Shown here one piece after another: positions 1-5,863 of a DNA stretch of 46,499 nt. Both the position numbers and the translations under genes were made by a program. This DNA is from an uncultured Clostridia bacterium. Its GTDB lineage: Bacteria > Bacillota > Clostridia > TANB77 > CAG-508. Every line of letters starts with the position of its first letter. Within the stretch, counting starts at the first letter, position 1. A model generated the notes under the pieces. The model was not told the DNA's origin. It searched no databases and worked only from the letters and a program-made list of their open reading frames with translations. The DNA is taken from the NCBI GenBank assembly GCA_947588885.1, contig CANQAH010000005.1, forward strand, positions 1 to 46,499, written 5' to 3'.

Positions 1-431
1 TTTCTTGTTAAATCTCTTTGATAAAATCTCTTTTCATCTTCTGTTAGCATAGTATATTCTTTTTCTGTAATTTCTTGCTTTCTTGTTTGAACTGCAAAAT
101 ATGTTTGAGCTAAAGCTATAACTTTTTTTCTGCTATCTCCATTTTGTGCTATTAAATAGCAAGCATAACGAGTTAGTTTATAGTCTTTGATTTCAATTTC
201 AGCATTATTAGCACGTTTTGACAACTTCCTGACATCAGGAAAATGTTCAAATACACTAATACCACTATTTTCACATGCATCTTTAGCTTTATTGATTACT
301 TTTTCAAAATTTTCCCACTTATTATATTCTAAAATTTTCATAAGTTCCCTAGCATACCAAAACTCAACTCCATTTTCATCAATATGCTTAATATCTTCAA
401 ATGTTTTATTTTTTTTATCTATTTCTTTCAT
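1..431 (-). CDS. dinD: DNA-damage-inducible protein D (DinD), C-terminus cut by window edge
   Basis: The frame opens at ATG 431-429 and runs off the left edge; 143 residues are visible. They include EFWYARELMKILEYNKWENF, EHFPDVRK, RYACYLIAQNG and LAQTYFAVQTRKQEIT, which I recognise as the conserved N-terminal half of the DinD family (Bro-N/antirepressor-like fold). In E. coli dinD is LexA-regulated and the protein affects RecA filaments; I assume a similar SOS role but the sequence does not prove it. GGAG lies 8 bases upstream of the start. Two candidate SOS boxes lie upstream (listed separately). The C-terminal part is outside the window, so intactness is unknown. Confidence 0.85.
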   Translation of the reverse strand, partial: MKEIDKKNKTFEDIKHIDENGVEFWYARELMKILEYNKWENFEKVINKAKDACENSGISVFEHFPDVRKLSKRANNAEIEIKDYKLTRYACYLIAQNGDSRKKVIALAQTYFAVQTRKQEITEKEYTMLTEDEKRFYQRDLTR

Positions 432-475
432 TTATATAATCTCCATTGTAACATATTTTTATGCTTATAATCACA

Positions 476-487
476 AAACAATTGTTC
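476..487 (-). promoter_or_regulatory. Candidate LexA (SOS) box upstream of dinD
   Basis: On the minus strand this reads GAACAATTGTTT, one mismatch from the Firmicutes SOS-box core GAAC-N4-GTTC. It is about 45 bases upstream of the dinD start. The match is seen; the role is inferred from the known SOS control of dinD in other bacteria. Confidence 0.45.
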
Positions 488-603
488 ACAAATGCCAATG
501 ATATTTTAAATTTTTATATTATTAAAAAGTATAATTCTATATTTATCATCATTTGGATAAAAGGACTTTGACATTGACACAAGTCCTAACTCCTATGAGT
601 TTT

Positions 604-615
604 GAACAATGGTAC
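604..615. promoter_or_regulatory. Second, weaker candidate LexA box
   Basis: Reads GAACAATGGTAC, again one mismatch from GAAC-N4-GTTC. It is about 170 bases upstream of dinD, so it may be irrelevant or may belong to a distal promoter. A single degenerate site of this length can occur by chance. Confidence 0.2.
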
Positions 616-658
616 AAAACTTGGGGATAATATAATACATACTGAAAACCAAACTAAA

Positions 659-687
659 AAATACCATCCTTTTTCAGAATGGTATTT
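659..687 (-). terminator. Rho-independent terminator of tRNA-Met
   Basis: Inverted repeat AATACCAT/ATGGTATT with a short loop. On the minus strand it is followed by a run of T, and it lies about 40 bases past the tRNA 3' end. Confidence 0.7.
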
Positions 688-723
688 ATATAATCTGTTC
701 TATAGTTCAAACAGATACGTCAT

Positions 724-800
724 TGGTAGCGAGAGGGAGATTCGAACTCTCGACCCACTGGGTATGAACCAGTTGCTCTAGCCAACTGAGCTACCTCGCC
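724..800 (-). tRNA. tRNA-Met (anticodon CAT), CCA encoded
   Basis: 77 bases folding as a cloverleaf: acceptor strand GGCGAGG, D arm around AGCTCAGTTGGCTAGAGC, anticodon arm ACTGG-TTCATAC-CCAGT and T loop TTCGAAT, with a genomically encoded 3' CCA. The anticodon stem lacks the three G:C pairs of initiator tRNA, so this is elongator tRNA-Met. A CAT tRNA modified to read AUA (tRNA-Ile2) cannot be excluded. One A-C mismatch appears in the T stem. Confidence 0.92.
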
Positions 801-812
801 ATAACAGATATT

Positions 813-841
813 ATTATACTTGCAATTTATGTTTTTGTCAA
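813..841 (-). promoter_or_regulatory. Consensus sigma-A promoter of tRNA-Met
   Basis: Minus strand TTGACA - 17 bases - TATAAT, both hexamers perfect, ending 13 bases before the tRNA 5' end. Confidence 0.85.
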
Positions 842-1028
842 TCATTTTTTGAAATTTGGTAAGTTTCAAGGACATATAAATAAAAAATTATTTAAAGCAT
901 GAATTATTTATTACTAAATATTATATGAAATTAAAGAATTTATAATTTTTAGACATATGAATAATTTAATTAGTAGAAACTATTGACATTAGTATTATAT
1001 TATAAAATAAATTTTATACAAAAAGATC
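842..1028. other. AT-rich intergenic stretch without recognised features
   Basis: No open frame with a ribosome binding site, no RNA gene and no clear hairpin was seen. A TTGACA at 983-988 lacks a properly spaced -10. Confidence 0.5.
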
Positions 1029-1222
1029 AAAAGAGGACAATATATAATCTGCAAAAGAAAAAATTATTCTGAATTGTCCGCGCCTTTTTTTATGTGCCAA
1101 ATTTTTGACGAGTGAACAATTGACGCGGACTTTGCAATGAAATTAAATAGTGTGATATATAAAAATGTCCGCTATTGTTATAATATAATAGGAAAGTTCT
1201 TTAAATTTGCCTATTATATAAA
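1029..1222. repeat. Modular palindromic repeat, locus 1 (two C modules plus A module)
   Basis: Contains a C module with the type-i interior (GAGGAC 1033-1038 to GTCCGC 1076-1081, interior with ATCTGCAAAAG), then a second C module with the type-ii-like interior (GCGGAC 1125-1130 to GTCCGC 1167-1172), then an A module (about 1183-1220) with AATAGGAAAGT and CCTATTATATA arms. It sits directly next to the rplU-rpmA terminator. Confidence 0.75.
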
Positions 1223-1254
1223 AAAGAACATTATAAACCATAATGTTCTTTTTT
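1223..1254 (-). terminator. Terminator of the rplU-rpmA operon (works on both strands)
   Basis: Stem AGAACATTAT/ATAATGTTCT with a 5-base loop and T runs on both sides. It is 11 bases past the rpmA stop on the minus strand. Confidence 0.85.
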
Positions 1255-1264
1255 ACCTATTTAA

Positions 1265-1522
1265 CTATTCAGCAGGATAAACGCTAACTTGTTTTTTGTC
1301 TTTACCTAATTTCTCAAATTTAACTGTTCCATCTGATAAAGCAAATAGAGTGTCATCACTACCTTTTCCAACATTCACACCTGGATGAATGTGTGTTCCT
1401 CTTTGTCTAACTAATATATTTCCGGCTAAAACAAATTGTCCATCAGCTCTTTTTGGACCTAAACGTTTTGATTCACTGTCTCTACCGTTTTTAACACTAC
1501 CTTGACCTTTTTTATGTGCCAC
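1265..1522 (-). CDS. rpmA: 50S ribosomal protein bL27
   Basis: 85 residues with the full L27 signature: [20 protein letters not shown], then [21 protein letters not shown] and [10 protein letters not shown] (listed as separate blocks). L27 lies near the peptidyl transferase centre of the 50S subunit. The start is fixed by GGGAGTG just upstream. It is the second gene after rplU, 55 bases apart. The protein begins MAHKKG, without the N-terminal extension ending LQFFA that many Bacillota L27 proteins carry and that the Prp protease removes. The prp (ysxB) gene usually found between rplU and rpmA is also missing here. Confidence 0.97.
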   Translation of the reverse strand: MAHKKGQGSVKNGRDSESKRLGPKRADGQFVLAGNILVRQRGTHIHPGVNVGKGSDDTLFALSDGTVKFEKLGKDKKQVSVYPAE

Positions 1523-1577
1523 TTAAATTCACTCCCTTCACATACATTTTTATATGTTACTTCAATAAATAATCATA

Positions 1578-1988
1578 TTATTTTGCTGCTTTTTCTGTAG
1601 ATTTAGCTGGTGATTTTTTTGCTGTTGTAGTTGTTTCTTTTTTTGTTGATTCAACAGTTTCTTCACCTTTAGCAGCTGGTAATTTAATTCCAGTAATTTC
1701 TACTTTAGTAAATGGTTGTCTATGACCTTGTGTTCTTCTATAATTTTTCTTAGCTTTATATTTAAAAACAAGAATCTTTTTACCCTTTCCGTGAGAAACT
1801 ACTTTTCCTTCAACTTTAATACCTTTAACATAAGGATTTCCAACTTGTACTTTTTTGTCATCTGAGAATAAAACAACATTATCAAATGCTACTTTTTTTC
1901 CTTCTTCAGCATCTAGTTTTTCAAAAAATACAACATCACCTTTTGTTACTTTGTACTGTTTTCCACATGCTTCAATAATTGCGTACAT
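1578..1988 (-). CDS. rplU: 50S ribosomal protein bL21 with a charged C-terminal tail
   Basis: 136 residues. The first ~103 match bL21 ([20 protein letters not shown], later [20 protein letters not shown]), a 50S protein that binds 23S rRNA. Typical bL21 ends near residue 103; here about 33 extra residues follow, rich in Lys, Thr, Ala and Glu and of low complexity, probably disordered. First gene of rplU-rpmA, with GGGAGGTG 6 bases before the ATG. A structured leader and a near-perfect promoter precede it. Confidence 0.97.
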   Translation of the reverse strand: MYAIIEACGKQYKVTKGDVVFFEKLDAEEGKKVAFDNVVLFSDDKKVQVGNPYVKGIKVEGKVVSHGKGKKILVFKYKAKKNYRRTQGHRQPFTKVEITGIKLPAAKGEETVESTKKETTTTAKKSPAKSTEKAAK

Positions 1989-2018
1989 TAATGTACACCT
2001 CCCTTTTCGTATACTCGC

Positions 2019-2079
2019 TAATCCTTAAAAGTGGGTAGTTAGAAAACTAACATTTATGGAACCCTAATTAAGCGGATTA
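2019..2079 (-). promoter_or_regulatory. Structured rplU mRNA leader (L21-leader-like)
   Basis: On the minus strand three nested stems can form: TAATCC (2079-2074) with GGATTA (2024-2019), GGGT with ACCC (2064-2061 and 2036-2033), and GTTAG with CTAAC (2051-2047 and 2042-2038) around a 4-base loop. It lies between the promoter and the rplU ribosome binding site, where Bacillota carry the autoregulatory L21 leader. Pairing is seen; identity with that family is inferred and needs a covariance-model search. Confidence 0.55.
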
Positions 2080-2088
2080 CAGTTACAT

Positions 2089-2117
2089 ATTGTAACACAC
2101 ACACCCTCAAATGTCAA
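2089..2117 (-). promoter_or_regulatory. Sigma-A promoter of rplU-rpmA
   Basis: Minus strand TTGACA - 17 bases - TACAAT, placing transcription start just ahead of the structured leader. Confidence 0.85.
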
Positions 2118-2140
2118 CCAAAAAATATATTTATAATAAA

Positions 2141-2169
2141 TTGACTTTCGATATAATTTAATATATAGT
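2141..2169 (+). promoter_or_regulatory. Promoter of the cyclophilin gene
   Basis: TTGACT - 17 bases - TATAGT, about 30 bases before the ribosome binding site of the gene at 2201. Back-to-back with the rplU promoter. Confidence 0.65.
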
Positions 2170-2200
2170 TGTAAAAGATGTATGAAAGGGGAGAAGACTT

Positions 2201-2953
2201 TTGGAAAATAAAACAAGTTATATAATAATTGCATTAGTAGCAATTATAGCATTTATAGCGATTGTAATAATTATCTTAAGCGATGGAAAAAAAGATAAAA
2301 TGGATGAACAAAATACTGAAATTGACTATGCAGCAGCTGCTGAAGCTCAGATGTCAAAACCAAATGCTGGAGAAACTATAGCAGTAATGCACGTAAAAGA
2401 CTATGGAGATATTACTTTTAAATTTTTTGAAGATAAAGCACCAAAGGCTGTTGAAAACTTTTTAACACATGCAAAAGATGGATATTATAATGGAGTAAAG
2501 TTTCATAGAGTAATTGAGGAATTTATGATACAAGGTGGAGATCCAAAAGGAGATGGTACAGGAGGAGAAAGTATTTGGGGAACAGGATTTGAAGAAGAAA
2601 TTGATGACTCATTAGTACCATATAGAGGAGCTTTATGTATGGCAAGCGCAGGTGTAGGAACATCATCTTTAGGAAGTCAATTTTTTATAGTACAAGCACA
2701 TTATGATTCTTCACAAGAAAGTGATTTAAAAAGGCAAAAAATCGATAATACAATAATAGAACAATATAAAAAATATGGTGGATACATAAGTGCTTTATAT
2801 AAAAACTATACTGTATTTGGACAAGTTGTTGATGGAATGGATGTTGTTGACAAAATAGCTGAAGTAGAAAAAGATTATAGTGAAACTGGAGAATTATCTG
2901 TTCCAGTTAGAGAAATAGTTATAGAATCAATAGATGTAAAAACACAAGAATAA
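2201..2953 (+). CDS. Membrane-anchored cyclophilin-type peptidyl-prolyl isomerase
   Basis: 250 residues, TTG start with AAAGGGGAG upstream. Residues ~5-27 are a single hydrophobic helix without lipobox, so the enzyme is probably membrane-tethered with its domain outside. A charged linker follows, then a cyclophilin fold from ~60 to 245. FHRVIEEFMIQGGDP (His102, Arg103, Gln111) and GSQFFIV are the catalytic and peptide-binding motifs that accelerate Xaa-Pro isomerisation. An insertion of about 35 residues with many Lys and Tyr precedes VFGQVVDGMDVVDKI. Likely role is folding of secreted proteins. It has its own promoter, and no partner gene is evident. Confidence 0.9.
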   Translation: MENKTSYIIIALVAIIAFIAIVIIILSDGKKDKMDEQNTEIDYAAAAEAQMSKPNAGETIAVMHVKDYGDITFKFFEDKAPKAVENFLTHAKDGYYNGVKFHRVIEEFMIQGGDPKGDGTGGESIWGTGFEEEIDDSLVPYRGALCMASAGVGTSSLGSQFFIVQAHYDSSQESDLKRQKIDNTIIEQYKKYGGYISALYKNYTVFGQVVDGMDVVDKIAEVEKDYSETGELSVPVREIVIESIDVKTQE

Positions 2954-3003
2954 TGAAATAATAGATAAAATAATTTTATTGACGTACGAGGTACGAGGGG
3001 AAT

Positions 3004-3071
<68 letters not shown>

Positions 3072-3103
3072 AAAGTATATCGTACATTACAGCTTAACGT
3101 ATC

Positions 3104-3736
3104 GTGCTTAACAGACTGTCTAAATATAAAATTAAAGGAGTAGATGTTTCAAGTTATCAAGGAATTATAGATTGGAAAGTTTTATCCAAACAAAATATTA
3201 AATTTGCTTTCATAAGATCAACTAGCGGAGATAAATTTTTAGACAAAAAATTTAAATATAATATTGAAAATGCTTTGAAATGTGATTTGAAAGTGGGAGT
3301 ATACCATTTTTTTAGATTTCATATTGATGGAAAATTACAGGCTGAGAATTTTATAAAAAATACTCCTCAAATAGAAGAATTACTTCCACCTGTAATTGAT
3401 GTTGAACTTTATGATAGTAATAAATACAACAAAAACAAAGTTGAAAACGTAAAAAATAATATTAAAGAAATGGTTAAAATTTTGAAAGAGCATTATGGAA
3501 AAACTCCTATTATATACGCAGATTTAAAAGCATATAAACATTATATAGCAAATGATTTTGAAGAAAATAAAATATGGATTAGAGCTATTCATTCAGTTCC
3601 TAAATTAAAAGATGATAGAAAATGGACGTTTTGGCAATATTCAAATAAAATACAATTACCTGGATATGTGGGACCTGAAAAAAAGATTCATACAAATGTA
3701 TTTTATGGAGATAAAGATGAATTAGATAAATTATAA
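3104..3736 (+). CDS. GH25 lysozyme (N-acetylmuramidase), 5' end possibly disrupted
   Basis: 210 residues of glycoside hydrolase family 25, which cleaves the MurNAc-GlcNAc bond of peptidoglycan. GVDVSSYQG carries the conserved Asp14, VGVYHFF is the second beta strand, and PPVIDVEL carries Asp99 and catalytic Glu101; WTFWQYSN and a conserved Asn near the end complete the barrel. The only available start is GTG 3104, since an in-frame TAA sits at 3095 and no ribosome binding site precedes it. No signal peptide is present, although family members of this kind are normally exported. The ATG at 3004, with a good ribosome binding site, is out of frame. The gene may therefore be 5'-truncated, phase-variable or coupled to the short upstream ORF. 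Confidence 0.8.
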   Translation: MLNRLSKYKIKGVDVSSYQGIIDWKVLSKQNIKFAFIRSTSGDKFLDKKFKYNIENALKCDLKVGVYHFFRFHIDGKLQAENFIKNTPQIEELLPPVIDVELYDSNKYNKNKVENVKNNIKEMVKILKEHYGKTPIIYADLKAYKHYIANDFEENKIWIRAIHSVPKLKDDRKWTFWQYSNKIQLPGYVGPEKKIHTNVFYGDKDELDKL

Positions 3737-3762
3737 AATAAAAAATAAAAGGGAGGAAAAAT

Positions 3763-4128
3763 ATGAAGTGTCCCAATTGTAATAGTGAGTTAATGCCAGA
3801 GTCAAAATTTTGCCCCAATTGTGGAGCAAAAGTAGAAACAAATGAAGTAAAAGAAGGTGAAGTAGTACAAAATCAAAATACCGCAAGTAGTGGTGATAGT
3901 GCAGCTTTGGTTGGATTTATTTTAGGATTGTGCTCCATAATTGCATGGTTTATACCTTTATTTGGTTATCCAGTTACAATAATTGGTATTATATTTAGTG
4001 TTTTAGGATTAAAATCTACTACTAGAAAAGGAATGGCAACTGCAGGACTTATTTTATCAATAATTTTCTTAATTATTACACTATTAAATAGTGTAGCAGG
4101 TTGTTTAATGTATACCAACTTATTATAA
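3763..4128 (+). CDS. Zinc-ribbon plus DUF4190-like two-TM membrane protein
   Basis: 121 residues. The N-terminal zinc ribbon is CPNCN and CPNCG (two CxxC pairs, residues ~3-21). An acidic/Asn linker follows, then two hydrophobic segments, ~47-85 with a central Pro-Gly turn and ~92-118. This zinc ribbon plus small DUF4190-type membrane domain is common in Bacillota and has no firmly established function. GGGAGG lies 8 bases before the ATG; the gene starts 26 bases after the lysozyme and may be co-transcribed with it. A terminator follows. Confidence 0.8.
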   Translation: MKCPNCNSELMPESKFCPNCGAKVETNEVKEGEVVQNQNTASSGDSAALVGFILGLCSIIAWFIPLFGYPVTIIGIIFSVLGLKSTTRKGMATAGLILSIIFLIITLLNSVAGCLMYTNLL

Positions 4129-4147
4129 TTTATAACAAGCAAGAAGT

Positions 4148-4175
4148 AGTCATATATATGTATGGCTACTTTTTA
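4148..4175 (+). terminator. Terminator after the zinc-ribbon gene
   Basis: Imperfect stem GTAGTCATA/TATGGCTAC followed by TTTTTA. Confidence 0.6.
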
Positions 4176-4177
4176 TT

Positions 4178-4305
4178 TATATAATAGGAAAGTGCTTCGC
4201 ATTTCAAATTATACAAAGACTTCGCCAAATTTGGAACTTAGAACAAAAACGCGGACTTAAAATGTTATAAACAGCGAAAATGTTAATAATGTCCGCTTTT
4301 GTTCT
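4178..4305 (+). repeat. Modular palindromic repeat, locus 2 (A-B-C)
   Basis: A-module left arm TATATAATAGGAAAGTGCTT at 4178 with a decayed right arm, B-module fragments CTTCGCCAAATTTGG, and a C module from GCGGAC 4251-4256 to GTCCGC 4291-4296 with the type-ii interior (AGCGAAAATGTTAATAAT). Outer arms are AGAACAAAAAC and TTTTGTTCT. Fills most of the 330-base gap before rpsF. Confidence 0.75.
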
Positions 4306-4364
4306 TATTTTGCAAATAAAGTTTTATATATCACAAAATAATTAAAGTTAAAATGAAAAACTCC

Positions 4365-4393
4365 TTGCAATATTTTATAAAGTGTGCTAAAAT
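4365..4393 (+). promoter_or_regulatory. Promoter of rpsF-ssb-rpsR
   Basis: TTGCAA - 17 bases - TAAAAT. Transcription would start near 4400, giving a leader of about 57 bases. Confidence 0.7.
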
Positions 4394-4409
4394 ACTTAAC
4401 GTTAACCTT

Positions 4410-4431
4410 ACTCATATCAAAAGATATGGGT
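4410..4431 (+). promoter_or_regulatory. Hairpin in the rpsF leader
   Basis: ACTCATAT (4410-4417) pairs with ATATGGGT (4424-4431) around the loop CAAAAG. S6:S18 autoregulatory leaders occur at this place in many bacteria, but I do not see the CCG bulge motif typical of them, so the identity is open. Confidence 0.35.
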
Positions 4432-4457
4432 TATAAATCCAAAAGGAGGTGTAAATA

Positions 4458-4739
4458 ATGAATGAATATGAAAGCATAGTCATTATTGATCCAAGTTTAG
4501 AAGAAAAAGCAATTAAAGAATTAATTGCAAAATTTACAGACTTAATTAATAGTGATGGAAAAATTGAAAATGTAGATGAAATGGGATTAAGAAAATTAGC
4601 TTATGAAGTACAAAAAAAATCTGAAGGATATTATGTTGTATATTATTTTGAAGCTAATCCACAATTAATCGCAGAATTAGAAAGAGTCTACAGAATTACT
4701 GATGGCATAATGAAATTTATAACAATAAGAAGAGATTAA
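4458..4739 (+). CDS. rpsF: 30S ribosomal protein bS6
   Basis: 93 residues, typical length for bS6 (MNEYESIVIIDPSL, GLRKLAYEVQKKSEGYYVVY, ERVYRITDGIMKFITIR). S6 pairs with S18 on the 30S platform. AAAGGAGGTG is 8 bases upstream. First gene of rpsF-ssb-rpsR, the canonical bacterial order, with 39 bases to ssb. Confidence 0.97.
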   Translation: MNEYESIVIIDPSLEEKAIKELIAKFTDLINSDGKIENVDEMGLRKLAYEVQKKSEGYYVVYYFEANPQLIAELERVYRITDGIMKFITIRRD

Positions 4740-4778
4740 AATATTAAGGAAAACCTTTAATATAGAAAGGTGGAAATA

Positions 4779-5195
4779 ATGAACAAAGTTGTATTAATGG
4801 GAAGATTAACTAGAGATCCTGAAACTAGATATACACAAACAAATAATACTTTAGTTGCCTCATTTACTTTAGCTGTAAATAGAAGATTTGCAAGACAAGG
4901 GGAAGAAAGACAAGCCGATTTCATTCCTGTTGTTGCTTGGAGTAAAACAGGAGAATTCTGCAGCAAGTATTTTAAAAAAGGACAACAAGTTGGTGTAATC
5001 GGTAGAATACAAACAAGAAATTGGGACGATGATCAAGGTCAAAAACATTATGTTACAGAAGTAATTGCTGAAGAAGCTTACTTTGCTGATAGCAGAAAAG
5101 ATGGAGCAGGAGATAATTTTGAAAATACTTTTGGAACAGCAGTTTCTGAAAGTCAAGAATTTCAAGTTTCATCAGATGATGATCTACCATTCTAA
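4779..5195 (+). CDS. ssb: Single-stranded DNA-binding protein
   Basis: 138 residues. OB fold in the first ~105 ([45 protein letters not shown]), then a short acidic linker and the tail DDDLPF, the conserved tip that docks replication and repair partners. I place the start at ATG 4779: an in-frame GTG at 4770 overlaps the ribosome binding site AAAGGTGG and so is unlikely to be used. Second gene of the rpsF operon. Confidence 0.96.
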   Translation: MNKVVLMGRLTRDPETRYTQTNNTLVASFTLAVNRRFARQGEERQADFIPVVAWSKTGEFCSKYFKKGQQVGVIGRIQTRNWDDDQGQKHYVTEVIAEEAYFADSRKDGAGDNFENTFGTAVSESQEFQVSSDDDLPF

Positions 5196-5221
5196 AATCA
5201 TATAAGATTGGGGGTATAAAA

Positions 5222-5506
5222 ATGGCTGATAATAAGAAAAATAGAAAAAATAATAGAAACAACAATATGGATGATGATTTCAATCCAAAATTCAGAAAAG
5301 TTAGAAAAAAAGTTTGCCCACTATGCAGTGATAAAAACTTTGAATTAGACTTCAAAAATGCTGAACAATTAAAGAAATTCATCAATGATAAAGGTAAAAT
5401 ATTACCAAGAAGAGCAACAGGTGCTTGTGCAAAACATCAAAGAGAAATTACTGTTGCAGTTAAGAGAGCAAGACATATTGCTATATTACCATATACACAA
5501 GATTAA
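5222..5506 (+). CDS. rpsR: 30S ribosomal protein bS18 (zinc-binding type)
   Basis: 94 residues. The Asn/Lys-rich N-terminal tail (~1-25) is longer than usual. The core contains KVCPLCSDK and [20 protein letters not shown]. Cys32, Cys35, Cys69 and His72 form a complete zinc-ligand set, so this is the metal-binding (C+) form of S18. GGGGG is 7 bases before the ATG. Last gene of the operon, directly followed by a strong terminator. Confidence 0.97.
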   Translation: MADNKKNRKNNRNNNMDDDFNPKFRKVRKKVCPLCSDKNFELDFKNAEQLKKFINDKGKILPRRATGACAKHQREITVAVKRARHIAILPYTQD

Positions 5507-5513
5507 TAAATTG

Positions 5514-5547
5514 AAAGAACGTTGAAAAATCAACGTTCTTTTTTTAC
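5514..5547 (+). terminator. Terminator of rpsF-ssb-rpsR
   Basis: AAAGAACGTTGA, 4-base loop, TCAACGTTCTTT, then a T run. Strong hairpin 8 bases after the rpsR stop. Confidence 0.9.
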
Positions 5548-5591
5548 TGGGTATAATTATATTTAAAATTTAATGCAATTTTAATGAATTT

Positions 5592-5765
5592 GGGCAAAGC
5601 CTTTATATACTAAGAAATGCAGAGCACTTTCCTAGTATATAACAAAAGCGGACACTATTAATATTTTTTCTACTTAGAACCTTTTAAAGTCCGCGTCTTT
5701 GTTCTAAGCGCTAAATTTTTTGTTAAATAATTTGTGTGCAAATTTGGGAGAAGCCTTTATATACT
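5592..5765 (-). repeat. Modular palindromic repeat, locus 3 (inverted orientation)
   Basis: On the minus strand this reads B (TAGCGC arm at about 5705-5712), C (GCGGAC 5694-5689 to GTCCGC 5653-5648, type-ii-like interior), then the A palindrome (5604-5641). The element is bounded by the direct repeat AGCCTTTATATACT at 5598-5611 and 5752-5765, suggesting a partial second copy or recombination between copies. Confidence 0.75.
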
Positions 5766-5807
5766 GTGAAAATTCTTTAGATAATTAAAATATATTATAT
5801 AAAATTT

Positions 5808-5836
5808 ATCCCTCAGCTTAGTATAGCCTGAGGGAT
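5808..5836 (-). terminator. Hairpin terminator of the PBP gene
   Basis: Perfect 9-bp stem ATCCCTCAG/CTGAGGGAT with an 11-base loop. On the minus strand it is followed by AAATTTTAT, a weak U tract, 27 bases past the stop. Confidence 0.7.
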
Positions 5837-5863
5837 AATAATTTTCTAAATAAAAGTATAAAA

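Noticed and set aside
187..501. 104-residue plus-strand open frame opposite dinD
   Set aside because: Antisense to the well-conserved dinD frame, with no ribosome binding site; composition is that of a shadow frame.
724..800. Initiator tRNA-fMet
   Set aside because: The anticodon stem is ACTGG/CCAGT without the three consecutive G:C pairs of initiators.
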